63,011 bases of DNA, taken from assembly GCA_913052575.1 (NCBI GenBank), contig CAJXFK010000004.1, forward strand, positions 1 to 63,011, written 5' to 3'. Positions 8,407 to 17,456 of the stretch are shown here, piece after piece. Origin of the DNA: an uncultured Planctomycetaceae bacterium (GTDB taxonomy: Bacteria > Planctomycetota > Planctomycetia > Pirellulales > UBA1268). The position numbers and the translations under genes are program-made. Each line of letters begins with the position of its first letter. Position 1 is the stretch's first letter. The notes beneath the pieces are model-generated. The model was given only the letters and a program-made list of their open reading frames with translations. It had not been told where the DNA came from and did no database searches.

Positions 8407-8425
8407 CAACTGTCGTCGATAGTTG
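8407..8425 (+). promoter_or_regulatory. Intercistronic hairpin between rpsK and rpoA
   Basis: The 19-base segment from 8407 folds into eight pairs (one G-T wobble) with a three-base loop (CAACTGTC with GATAGTTG around GTC). It sits where rpsD is normally found, about 50 bases before the rpoA ATG. There is no U-tract, so termination is unlikely. It could be a processing or stabilising element. Confidence 0.35.
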
Positions 8426-8473
8426 AGTGCCTAAGATTGTGAATCGAAAACAAGAGGGACCAAGGAGAACCAG

Positions 8474-9502
8474 ATGCATATCCGCTGGAGAGGCCTAGAA
8501 CTACCGGGCTCTGTTGTCGCTGATAGTGCGACACTAACGAATACTTATGGCAAGTTTACGGCCGAACCTTTTGAAAGAGGTTTTGGGACGACTGTTGGAA
8601 ATAGTCTTCGACGAATCCTTTTGTCGAGTCTTGAGGGTAGTGCTGTAACCCAGATCAAACTTGGGGGCGCTCAGCATGAATTCACGACAATAAAAGGCGT
8701 TCAAGAAGATGTAACAGATATTGTTCTGGCAGTGAAAAGTCTTGTTGTTAAAAATCACAGTGATTCAACCCGTGTCGTCCGGGTTGAGAAGAGCCTGAAG
8801 GGTCCAATTACTGGTGCCGATGTTCAGGTGGACGAGTCTGTTGAAGTTGTGAGCAAGGATCTGGTTCTTGCCACGTTGACAGATGATGTCCCGTTCGAAC
8901 TTGAAATGGTGATTGAGAATGGCCGTGGGTATGTGCCGAGTAGCGAGCACAGTCCTGACGGACATGAAATAGGCATTATTCCAGTAGATGCTGTTTTTAG
9001 TCCGGTTACACGAGTCCGGTACGAAGTTGAAGAAACACGCGTCGGTCAAAAAACAAACTACGATAAGTTGACGCTCGAGGTCTGGACAGACGGTACCATC
9101 ACTCCAGAAATGGCATTGGTTGAGGCGGCTAAGATTCTGAGAAAGCACCTCAATCCGTTTGTGGGATACACCTCTCCAGGAGCGTCGATTCATGCGGCTG
9201 CGGGTGAAACTGGGTCTACAGGTGCTGGTTCTGGAGGTGCTGGAGTTCTTGATCTTGAGAAGCTTGAGGCTCCTCTCGACAGCCGCCTCGGAATGTTAAT
9301 TTCGCAGTTGAGTCTTTCGCACCGAGCTGAAAATAGTTTGATTCGAAATGACATTACGACTCTTGGCCAGTTGGTAAAGAAAACTCGCGACGAGGTTGCA
9401 AATTTACAAAGTGCAGGCGAGCAAACGCTGCAGGAAATCGAAGACAAGCTGAAAGAACTCGGTGTGTCATTTGGCATGGAGTCCATTGATACGCATTCCT
9501 GA
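8474..9502 (+). CDS. rpoA: DNA-directed RNA polymerase subunit alpha
   Basis: The alpha subunit dimerises to start RNA polymerase assembly; its C-terminal domain contacts UP elements and activators. The 342-residue product has the N-terminal assembly domain with EPFERGFGTTVGNSLRRILL (near 32-51), a Gly/Ala/Ser-rich linker (about 237-255), and the C-terminal domain with LSHRAENSLIRNDITTLGQL. AAGGAG precedes ATG 8474. It is followed by rplQ as in most bacteria. Confidence 0.97.
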   Translation: MHIRWRGLELPGSVVADSATLTNTYGKFTAEPFERGFGTTVGNSLRRILLSSLEGSAVTQIKLGGAQHEFTTIKGVQEDVTDIVLAVKSLVVKNHSDSTRVVRVEKSLKGPITGADVQVDESVEVVSKDLVLATLTDDVPFELEMVIENGRGYVPSSEHSPDGHEIGIIPVDAVFSPVTRVRYEVEETRVGQKTNYDKLTLEVWTDGTITPEMALVEAAKILRKHLNPFVGYTSPGASIHAAAGETGSTGAGSGGAGVLDLEKLEAPLDSRLGMLISQLSLSHRAENSLIRNDITTLGQLVKKTRDEVANLQSAGEQTLQEIEDKLKELGVSFGMESIDTHS

Positions 9503-9552
9503 GTCTCAAAAAGCAAAAACAAGTTACAGTAAAAGTAGAAAAGGGTGAATCA

Positions 9553-10119
9553 ATGCGTCATCGTCGCAAGGGCAGGGTGCTCGGTAGAAGTCCCTCCCAT
9601 CAGCGAGCTATGCTCCGTAATCTTGCATCGTCTCTTGTTCTTACGGAACGGGAATTCGAACCAGGTGAAGTTGGTGCTCCAAAGGTTGCCGGACGTGTTG
9701 TGACGACTGTGGCGAAGGCAAAAGAGGTTCGCCCATTAGTCGAAAAATGTATTACGATTGCAAAGCGGGGATTGCTAGCAGAAAAAGCTGCTGATGAATT
9801 TTCAGCAACTGCAGATCGAGATACCGCTGAGTGGAAGAAGTGGCGTCAGGGTGAACAGTGGCAGAAATGGGCTCAAGCTATGGCTCCTGCGGTAACCTCC
9901 CGACGTCGGGTGCTGCAACTTCTCGGTGATAAGCAGGCAACGCGAATTCTCTTCAGCACAATCGCACCGCGCTTTACTGATCGTCCCGGCGGATACACTC
10001 GTATTTTAAAGCTGGCAATGCCTCGCCTTGGTGATGCGGGTCCTCGGGCAATTCTTGAGTTTGTGAATGAGCCTGTCTCAACTGCGTCAGTGGCTCCTCA
10101 ACTCGAATCAGTAAGTTGA
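9553..10119 (+). CDS. rplQ: 50S ribosomal protein L17 with internal insertions
   Basis: L17 is a large-subunit protein near the tunnel exit. The 188-residue product starts MRHRRKGRVLGRSPSHQRAM and contains the C-terminal GGYTRILKLA block. It is longer than the roughly 120-130 residues of E. coli L17. Extra sequence is visible at about 34-48 and, more strongly, at about 76-115, a Trp- and charge-rich stretch (EWKKWRQGEQWQKWAQ). A short tail follows the core. This is the last gene of the ribosomal cluster. Confidence 0.95.
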   Translation: MRHRRKGRVLGRSPSHQRAMLRNLASSLVLTEREFEPGEVGAPKVAGRVVTTVAKAKEVRPLVEKCITIAKRGLLAEKAADEFSATADRDTAEWKKWRQGEQWQKWAQAMAPAVTSRRRVLQLLGDKQATRILFSTIAPRFTDRPGGYTRILKLAMPRLGDAGPRAILEFVNEPVSTASVAPQLESVS

Positions 10120-10243
10120 CATCTGTTTTTTAAGAACAAGACAAGGTTATTTTCAAAGTCTGCAATGCAATGATTTGCTTGTGTATTTGACTCTTGTGTG
10201 CTGGCTGGAAAACATTCACTCGTTCTGTTCCTTGATTTCCGGG

Positions 10244-11980
10244 ATGACTGCGAGGCCTTCAATGCAGATGATCGCGTGGAAATGCCTGCAGAACTATGGC
10301 AGGTACATCCGGCAATTCCAGTTGGGGAAACTGTGTGGAACTTCCCTTGTAATGTTGCTCCTTTGTCAGGATGCGATGCTCCGCGGAGAAGAGGTGTCAG
10401 CAGTTCCTCAAATCGCCTTCATTAATACTCAGGTCGAATCGATTTGGGCTGACGCGGGTGTGGAACCAGTTGAGCAAGCTACTGAACTTGAATGGTGCCG
10501 CCGAGTCTACTTGGACCTCATTGGGAGAATTCCAACGGTTGATGAGGTGTTGCGTTACAAAAATGATCATAGTCGTGACAAGCAGGCAGTGCTTGTTGAT
10601 CGTCTCCTTGGTGACGAATATGTCCGCGAATATGCAAAACATTGGTCAAACGTATGGACGACAGTACTTATTGGCCGTGATGCTGATAATAGGATGGTTG
10701 ATCGATCCGGGATGAGGAAGTATTTGCAGACTGCATGGGAATCAAACATTCCGTACGATCAATTTGTTGAGGAGTTGCTCACTGCTACTGGAGATAATGC
10801 TGAAAGGGATGAACCAACAGTATTTAATGGTGCTACAAATTTTCTTAGTGGAAAGCTTGGCGATGGAGCGTTGCAGGCTACGGCTAAGACAGCACAGATT
10901 TTCCTGGGGCTCCAGGTGCAATGCACGCAGTGCCATAATCATCCATTTAATAGTGGTGTGAAGCAGAATCAGTTTTGGGAACTGAATGCTTTTTTTAGAC
11001 AAACTCGAGCTTTGCGAAGATTTGATGGAGGGCGTCGCGTTGCATGGATTGAACTTGTTGATGAAGACTTTGCTGGACAAGGCGGTGATCCAAATGAAGC
11101 AGAAATTTTTTATGAATTGAGAAATGGTTTAGTCAAAGTTGCTTATCCTGTTTACGTCGATGGGACTGAGATTTCGAGAAGTGGGCTTTTGCCGGATGCG
11201 TTTAGTGATGGAACTTCTTATGGTGTCAACCGCCGAAGAGAATTGGCCTCTTTAATTCGTTCTGATCCACTGTTTCCCAAAGCCCTTGTGAACCGCATCT
11301 GGGCATATTTTCTTGGGTATGGATTTACCAGACCAATCGATGATTTCGGTGGTCATAATCCACCATCGCACCCTGCTTTACTTGAGGGACTTGCCCAACG
11401 TTTTACTGAATACAGTTATGACTTGAAGTCACTGATGCGTTGGATTGTGTTATCAAAGTCATACAGCCTTTCCAGTCGCATGGCGCCTGGAAATGAGAAA
11501 GATGTGCCTGGTTCTGGTGAGCCACCATACTTCAGCCGGTTTTATGTCAGGCAAATAGAGCCGGAACAACTGTATGATTCCTTGATGGTGGCCACTAAAG
11601 CAAACGGTGTCGAGAATTCAGACCGCCAAGATCGCTGGCTGTCGCAGTTTGTAATTGCATTCGGTACAGATGAGGGGGACTCCAGTACGACATTTAACGG
11701 AACAATTCCTCAAATACTCATGTTATTTAATGGTGACCTCGTGCAGTCGGCTACGTCACTTGGTAAAGATGGATTTCTCGACCAAGTGATGGTGGCAAAT
11801 AGAAAAAATCAAGACAGGATTAACGCTCTTTACGTAGCAGCACTTTCGAGGTGGCCATCGCCAATTGAATTACGATATGCGAATCAGCTATTACTTGCTC
11901 GGCAGGGGCAGGTGAAAGAGGCATTGCAGGATGTATGGTGGGCATTACTCAATTCCAATGAATTTATTTTGAATCACTAA
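10244..11980 (+). CDS. DUF1549/DUF1553 secreted protein
   Basis: This is a planctomycete-type protein of unknown biochemical role, 578 residues from ATG 10244. The N-terminal half matches DUF1549 (ELEWCRRVYLDLIGRIPT, near 60-80), and the C-terminal half DUF1553 (RRELASLIRSDPLFPKALVN, IDDFGGHNPPSHPALLE). Between them is a CxxCH-like motif (CTQCHNHPF), which could bind haem or metal. A hydrophobic segment (GTSLVMLLLCQDAML, about 31-45) could be a signal sequence. The start is uncertain: the frame is open back to TTG 10175. It is followed after 16 bases by a DUF1501 gene, its standard partner. Confidence 0.85.
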   Translation: MTARPSMQMIAWKCLQNYGRYIRQFQLGKLCGTSLVMLLLCQDAMLRGEEVSAVPQIAFINTQVESIWADAGVEPVEQATELEWCRRVYLDLIGRIPTVDEVLRYKNDHSRDKQAVLVDRLLGDEYVREYAKHWSNVWTTVLIGRDADNRMVDRSGMRKYLQTAWESNIPYDQFVEELLTATGDNAERDEPTVFNGATNFLSGKLGDGALQATAKTAQIFLGLQVQCTQCHNHPFNSGVKQNQFWELNAFFRQTRALRRFDGGRRVAWIELVDEDFAGQGGDPNEAEIFYELRNGLVKVAYPVYVDGTEISRSGLLPDAFSDGTSYGVNRRRELASLIRSDPLFPKALVNRIWAYFLGYGFTRPIDDFGGHNPPSHPALLEGLAQRFTEYSYDLKSLMRWIVLSKSYSLSSRMAPGNEKDVPGSGEPPYFSRFYVRQIEPEQLYDSLMVATKANGVENSDRQDRWLSQFVIAFGTDEGDSSTTFNGTIPQILMLFNGDLVQSATSLGKDGFLDQVMVANRKNQDRINALYVAALSRWPSPIELRYANQLLLARQGQVKEALQDVWWALLNSNEFILNH

Positions 11981-11996
11981 CAGGTGTAGGTGTTGT

Positions 11997-13283
11997 ATGA
12001 ATGAGAAAAAGTGTCACGGTCTGGCGTGCAGCGAGACTAGTCGCAGGCATTTCCTGTCGCATCTTAGTGGGCTGGCGGCTCTTTCAGCTCCCTTTACATC
12101 ATTTGCAAACTCGTTGGTTGCTAACGCCGAGGACCTTAAGAAACGTCAGAAGTCCGCCATACTTCTCTGGATGGGTGGAGGTCCAAGTACGATGGACATC
12201 TGGGACCTCAAGCCAGGTCAGGCAACAGGCGGACCGTTTAAGCAAATCTCAACATCGGTCGACGGCATTGCAATCAGCGAACATATGCCAATGACAGCTC
12301 GACAAATGCATCATCTCTCAATTGTTCGTTCAATGAGTACGCGAGAGGCTGATCACCAAAGAGGTCGTTACTATATGCATACGGGGTTCGTGCCAAATCC
12401 AAATGTAGAACATCCTAGCTATGGGTCCGTGATTGCCCACGAACTGGCGGGCACAATCGAGTCACTTGAGATTCCGCCATTCGTATCAGTCGGTGGTGGC
12501 AGTGTATCGCCAGGGTTTTTGGGTACGGCTTGGGCGCCTTTTGTTGTGAGTTCTCAAGGGAATGTTAAAAACCTCGAGTCACCAGTATCTCGGGAGCGAC
12601 TTGTAAGTCGGCTTCAGATGCTTGGTGCAATTGAGAATCGATTTATCGGTGAGAAGAGAGGCCAGTTGCCAAAAGATCATCGTGAAATTATTGGTAAGTC
12701 AGTTCAGTTAATGACTAGCAGCCAGCTGGCGGCGTTCAATGTCGCAGAGGAACCGACAACAGTACGCGAGAGATATGGAGAGACTAATTTTGGGCGGGGC
12801 TGTTTGATGGCTCGACGATTGGTAGAAGTTGGAGTGCCTTTTGTTGAAGTCAATCTTGGTGGTTGGGATAACCACAATAATATTTTTTCAACACTTGCTG
12901 ATCAAAAATTACCAGATCTTGATAGAGCCATGAGTGCACTGATTGCAGATCTTGCGGATCGAGGCACTTTGGATAATACCGCTGTAATATGGATGGGCGA
13001 ATTTGGAAGAACGCCGACAATCAATGGGAACGGTGGTCGTGATCACTGGGCTCGAAGCTGGAGTGCCGTTGTCGGTGGGGCAGGTTTCAGTCGCGGCACT
13101 GTCGTTGGTGAAACAAGTGTGGATGGTCGGGAGGTTATCAGTGAGCCGTATTCGTCACAGGACTTAATGGCAAGTGTTCTAAAATCACTTGATATTTCTC
13201 TAGACACGACATTTCGTGCCAAAAACGGAAGGCCGATGAAGATTGCAAATGGGGGCCAGATTATCCCCGGTCTTTGCAGTTAA
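11997..13283 (+). CDS. DUF1501 family protein, Tat-exported
   Basis: DUF1501 proteins have a sulfatase/alkaline-phosphatase-like fold and are strongly expanded in planctomycetes, usually beside DUF1549/DUF1553 genes as here. The 428-residue product has a Tat-type signal (SRRHFLSHLSGLAALSAPF, about 14-32) and motifs typical of the family: LWMGGGPSTMDIWDLKPG near 54, LGGWDNHNN near 286, MGEFGRTPTINGNGGRDHW near 334. The substrate is unknown. A hairpin (13273-13292, TTTGCAG/CTGCAAA) overlaps its stop codon. Confidence 0.9.
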   Translation: MNEKKCHGLACSETSRRHFLSHLSGLAALSAPFTSFANSLVANAEDLKKRQKSAILLWMGGGPSTMDIWDLKPGQATGGPFKQISTSVDGIAISEHMPMTARQMHHLSIVRSMSTREADHQRGRYYMHTGFVPNPNVEHPSYGSVIAHELAGTIESLEIPPFVSVGGGSVSPGFLGTAWAPFVVSSQGNVKNLESPVSRERLVSRLQMLGAIENRFIGEKRGQLPKDHREIIGKSVQLMTSSQLAAFNVAEEPTTVRERYGETNFGRGCLMARRLVEVGVPFVEVNLGGWDNHNNIFSTLADQKLPDLDRAMSALIADLADRGTLDNTAVIWMGEFGRTPTINGNGGRDHWARSWSAVVGGAGFSRGTVVGETSVDGREVISEPYSSQDLMASVLKSLDISLDTTFRAKNGRPMKIANGGQIIPGLCS

Positions 13284-13383
13284 AGCTGCAAAACTTCGTG
13301 AAATTGGCTTTCTTGGTGGCTCCATGTTCTCGGCAGGCTAGACTTGTCGCGCCGGACTTTTTTTGGAACTCAGTGAGGACGCT

Positions 13384-15315
13384 ATGACGGTTGGTCTTGA
13401 TCGTGAGAATTGGTCTGCTGCCGACTCTGCCGATCTCTACGAGGTCGCTCGCTGGGGTAATGGGTATTTCTCGATCGCAGATGATGGAAACCTGCTCGTA
13501 CATCCAGATAAAAATCCCAAACGGCATGTCGACCTCAAAAAGTTAATTGATCGACTCCAAGTAAGAGGCATAGATCTGCCTGTTCTTTTGCGCTTCGGAG
13601 AAATTCTCCAGCATAGGCTGCAGGAAATAAATAATGCTTTTTTTACTTCGATGAAAGAAAGTGGATACCGAGGTGACTACTGTTGTATTTATCCAATAAA
13701 AGTAAATCAACAACGTCAGGTTGTGGAAGAAGTCTTACGATTCGGGAGACCATATCAATTCGGGCTTGAGGCAGGCAGTAAGCCCGAGCTATTGGCAGTT
13801 ATTGCCTTAGCCGATAACGACACGCCAATTATTTGCAATGGCTTCAAAGACGCTGACTTCATAGAAATGGTTATGCTTGCCCAAAAAATTGGGCGAAATA
13901 TTATCCCTGTCGTAGAGAGATATTCTGAGCTTGCTCAACTTGTTGACTGCGCTAGCAGGATTGGCGTGCGACCAAAGATTGGTATGCGAATGAAATTAGC
14001 GGCGAAAGGAAGTGGTCGATGGCACGCGTCGGCGGGATTTTGCAGTAAATTTGGGCTCAGTGTTTCCGAGTTGATGAAAGGAGTTGATTTTCTAGCCGAG
14101 CGAAATATGAGTGACTGTTTTCAGCTGTTGCATTTTCATCAAGGTAGTCAGATTACAAATATCCGACATATTAAGGCAGCGTTAAATGAATCAGCTCGCG
14201 TATATGTTGAGCTTGTTAAACGTGGTGCCGGATTGAAGTTTCTAGACGTGGGCGGTGGTTTAGGTGTCGACTATGATGGTTCTCAAACAAATTTTGAATC
14301 GAGCGTGAACTATACACTTCAGGAATATGCAAATGATGTTGTTTGCCATGTGCAAAATGTTTGTGATGATGCAGGTGTCGAGCACCCCACGATCATGACA
14401 GAAAGTGGGCGGGCCGTAGTGGCCTATCACAGTATGCTTGTGTTCAGTGTTCTGGGTGTTTCTGAACAAACGAATAAGGGAAGTATTGGTGATCCACCGC
14501 CGAACGCAGAGCAGCCCGTTCAAGATTTGTTTGAGACTTTCCGAGAGCTTAATGCGAGGAACTTGCTTGAGTCGTACCATGATGCACAGCAGGCTCTCGA
14601 CACTGCCTTGAATTTATTTGCGACTGGTTACTTGCCAATCGATCAACGAGCGCTTGTGGAGCAGGTATATTTTTCAATTTGTCAGAAGATTAATAGTCTG
14701 GCCAAACAACTCGATTATATTCCAGAAGAGCTTGAGGCAATTTCATCAAGTCTCTGTGACACCTACTTCTGTAATTTTTCTTTGTTTCAGTCGATTCCGG
14801 ATTCCTGGGCAATAAAGCAACTTTTTCCCCTCATGCCCATACATCGTTTGAATGAACGTCCCGATTGCTCGGCTGTACTCGGAGATGTGACTTGTGATTC
14901 AGATGGGAAAATTGAACAGTTCATTGATCGCCGTGATGTGAAGCGATCTCTCCCGTTGCACTCGCTAGGGAACGAGCGATACTATCTCGGTGCTTTTCTT
15001 GTCGGTGCGTATCAGGAGATTCTTGGTGATCTGCATAATCTGTTTGGGGACACTCACGCCATTCATATAAGTTCGGATGAGCATGGTCGGGTGGCTGTGG
15101 ATACAGTGGTTAAGGGAGATACCGTAAGTGAAGTTCTTCAGTATGTAGAGTTTGATCCCGCGGAACTTGCAAAAAACCTTCGGGGCGCAATTGAAGAGGC
15201 TGTTCGCGACGGCCTGATAAGTGACGGACAAGCAGGCCGGTTCATTCGTTTTTATGAAGATGGCCTAGGTGGCTATACCTATCTCGAGGAGTCGACTGTG
15301 CCAGAGAGCAGTTGA
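13384..15315 (+). CDS. speA: Biosynthetic arginine decarboxylase
   Basis: This PLP enzyme converts arginine to agmatine, the first step of one putrescine route. The 643-residue length fits the SpeA family. Visible motifs are the PLP-lysine region CCIYPIKVNQQRQVVEE (near 100), HFHQGSQITNI, FLDVGGGLGVDYDGS and the C-terminal MTESGRAVVAYHSM. ATG 13384 was chosen over TTG 13363 because GAGG (13373-13376) lies just upstream. nadE starts seven bases after the stop, so the two genes are probably co-transcribed. No agmatinase or agmatine deiminase is seen in the window. Confidence 0.93.
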   Translation: MTVGLDRENWSAADSADLYEVARWGNGYFSIADDGNLLVHPDKNPKRHVDLKKLIDRLQVRGIDLPVLLRFGEILQHRLQEINNAFFTSMKESGYRGDYCCIYPIKVNQQRQVVEEVLRFGRPYQFGLEAGSKPELLAVIALADNDTPIICNGFKDADFIEMVMLAQKIGRNIIPVVERYSELAQLVDCASRIGVRPKIGMRMKLAAKGSGRWHASAGFCSKFGLSVSELMKGVDFLAERNMSDCFQLLHFHQGSQITNIRHIKAALNESARVYVELVKRGAGLKFLDVGGGLGVDYDGSQTNFESSVNYTLQEYANDVVCHVQNVCDDAGVEHPTIMTESGRAVVAYHSMLVFSVLGVSEQTNKGSIGDPPPNAEQPVQDLFETFRELNARNLLESYHDAQQALDTALNLFATGYLPIDQRALVEQVYFSICQKINSLAKQLDYIPEELEAISSSLCDTYFCNFSLFQSIPDSWAIKQLFPLMPIHRLNERPDCSAVLGDVTCDSDGKIEQFIDRRDVKRSLPLHSLGNERYYLGAFLVGAYQEILGDLHNLFGDTHAIHISSDEHGRVAVDTVVKGDTVSEVLQYVEFDPAELAKNLRGAIEEAVRDGLISDGQAGRFIRFYEDGLGGYTYLEESTVPESS

Positions 15316-15321
15316 GTAAAA

Positions 15322-17364
15322 GTGCAACGGATTCGTCTTGGGGCGGCTGCCCTCAATCAAATACCACTGGACTGGGATGGCAACGCAAGCCGCATCGCAT
15401 CAGCATGCGAGGAAGCTCGTTCTCGTCAGATTTCTATTCTTTGTTGTCCAGAGTTATGCATCAGTGGTTATGGTTGTGAGGATGCTTTTCAGGCATCAGG
15501 GGTTCTTGCAACGGCTTTGGAAATGCTTGTTGAGCTTGAGCAGTGCAGCCACGGGCTTGTTGTAGCTGTTGGTTTGCCCGTGTGGTGGGAGGGTGGTATT
15601 TACGACGGTGCCGCTTTGATTGCCGACGGTGACCTTCTTGGAATTGCAGCAAAACAGCACTTAGCTGGTGACGGCCTTCATTATGAACCACGTTGGTTTC
15701 GTGAATGGCCATCAGGACAGCAGGAAATAATCTCGGTGGCTGGGCGGCGAGTTCCTTTTGGGGACGTGCGATTTAATTGTGGTGGTGTCCGGATTGGTTT
15801 TGAGATATGTGAAGATGCATGGGTTGCTGATCGCCCGGGAGCACGTCTTGCTACTCGTGGAGTTGACGTCATTTTGAATCCTTCAGCGAGTCATTTTGCG
15901 TTTTCTAAGGACGAAATTCGTAGGCGTCTTGTTCTTGAGGGTGCTCGCGCCTTTGCTTCTGCGTACGTGTTAGCCAATCTAGTTGGAAATGAGTCGGGAC
16001 GAATTGTCTACGACGGAAGCACGCTCATTGCTGACCCTGCGGGGATTGTATCAAGCGGCAAGCGATTCTCATTTGCTGATATTTCCATTGTTGATGGTGA
16101 TGTTGATATCGATGATATCCGCTTAATGCAGTCGAGGATAAGTTCCTGCGGGAGCCTGTCTGATCATGGTGACGCCATATCTCATGATTTTTATTTTCAG
16201 CCTCTTTCGCCGTGCAAAAAATTACATGGCGAAGACAGTCGCGAAAAATGGGAGCGTTGCGAAGGAGCGGGTTCTCGCAAGAAAGAAGAGTTCACCCGGG
16301 CAGTAGCACTTGGTTTGATGGATAGTTTAAGGAAAAGTAAAAGTGATGGTTTTGTGGTAAGTGCGAGTGGTGGTGCGGATTCTTCAGCAGTGATCTGCTT
16401 GATTGCCATTGGGATTGCCTTGGTTGTTCTGGAACACCAGTCTGATGCGGCGGAGAGGCTTGGTCATACAGTTTTACCTTACAGTCCGCTAGGGTCGTCA
16501 GGTGGTCCCTACGAAGATGATTTCGTTCAGAGGTTAGTCGCTGAGGTGCTTACGTGTGTTTATCAGTCAACTGTGAACTCTAGTAAGTTAACGAAAGAAG
16601 CTGCGAGAACAGTTGCCTCTTCCGTTGGAGCAAGATTTCATGAGTTTGATGTCGAGCCGATAGTGCAAAAGTATGAACAGCTCGCTGATTCAGTTCTTGG
16701 AAGAAAGCTTAGTTGGGAGCGAGATGACATTGCTCGACAAAATATTCAGGCCCGGGTTCGAGCTCCTGGAGTTTGGCTTTTGGCGAATCTTTATAATGCG
16801 ATGTTGGTTGCAACAAGTAATCGATCAGAAGTGGCGGTTGGTTATGCGACTATGGACGGAGACACTGCTGGTGGAATAGCACCAATTGCAGGAATTGATA
16901 AAGCGTTTCTTCGAGACTGGCTTGTTTGGATTGAACGGGAGGGTCCTCAGGGAATTGGTCCACTGTCGGCCATGAAAGTGATCAATGTTCAGCAGCCTAC
17001 GGCAGAACTAAGACCTGCTGCAGACGGGCAGACGGATGAGACGGATCTGATGCCCTATGACGTGTTGGACCGGATTGAGAGATTCGCAATTCGTGATAAA
17101 CAGATGCCATTTGTTATTTGGGAGCAGTTGGTGTGTGAATTTCCACAGCATGATGCCGCGAAATTAGGTTATTGGACAGAACGTTTTTTTCTATTGTGGT
17201 CGAGGAATCAATGGAAGCGTGAGCGGTTGGCGCCCTCATTTCACTTAGATGACGAGAGTCTTGATCCAAAAACATGGTGCCGGTTCCCAATTCTCTCGGG
17301 TTGTTTTTCTCGTGAATTAGAAGACTTGAGAGTAAACGCATCTTCCCGTGGTGTACGCTGGTGA
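15322..17364 (+). CDS. nadE: Glutamine-dependent NAD(+) synthase
   Basis: This enzyme amidates deamido-NAD to NAD using glutamine. The 680-residue product has an N-terminal nitrilase-type glutaminase domain (about 1-280) with the Glu of CCPELCISGYG, the Lys of AAKQHL and the Cys of GFEICEDAW as catalytic triad. The C-terminal synthetase domain (about 320-680) has the PP-loop SGGADSS and the ATSNRSEVAVGYATMDGD block. It starts with GTG 15322. NadK, which uses NAD, is encoded at 55486-56475. Confidence 0.94.
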   Translation: MQRIRLGAAALNQIPLDWDGNASRIASACEEARSRQISILCCPELCISGYGCEDAFQASGVLATALEMLVELEQCSHGLVVAVGLPVWWEGGIYDGAALIADGDLLGIAAKQHLAGDGLHYEPRWFREWPSGQQEIISVAGRRVPFGDVRFNCGGVRIGFEICEDAWVADRPGARLATRGVDVILNPSASHFAFSKDEIRRRLVLEGARAFASAYVLANLVGNESGRIVYDGSTLIADPAGIVSSGKRFSFADISIVDGDVDIDDIRLMQSRISSCGSLSDHGDAISHDFYFQPLSPCKKLHGEDSREKWERCEGAGSRKKEEFTRAVALGLMDSLRKSKSDGFVVSASGGADSSAVICLIAIGIALVVLEHQSDAAERLGHTVLPYSPLGSSGGPYEDDFVQRLVAEVLTCVYQSTVNSSKLTKEAARTVASSVGARFHEFDVEPIVQKYEQLADSVLGRKLSWERDDIARQNIQARVRAPGVWLLANLYNAMLVATSNRSEVAVGYATMDGDTAGGIAPIAGIDKAFLRDWLVWIEREGPQGIGPLSAMKVINVQQPTAELRPAADGQTDETDLMPYDVLDRIERFAIRDKQMPFVIWEQLVCEFPQHDAAKLGYWTERFFLLWSRNQWKRERLAPSFHLDDESLDPKTWCRFPILSGCFSRELEDLRVNASSRGVRW

Positions 17365-17456
17365 ATTCTTCACAAACGTTGTTGTTTTGGCTTAAAAAGG
17401 CCTCGCGATGCCCTTGGCAGATTGCTAAAGTCGGGGAATTAAGTGAGGAGTTTGAT

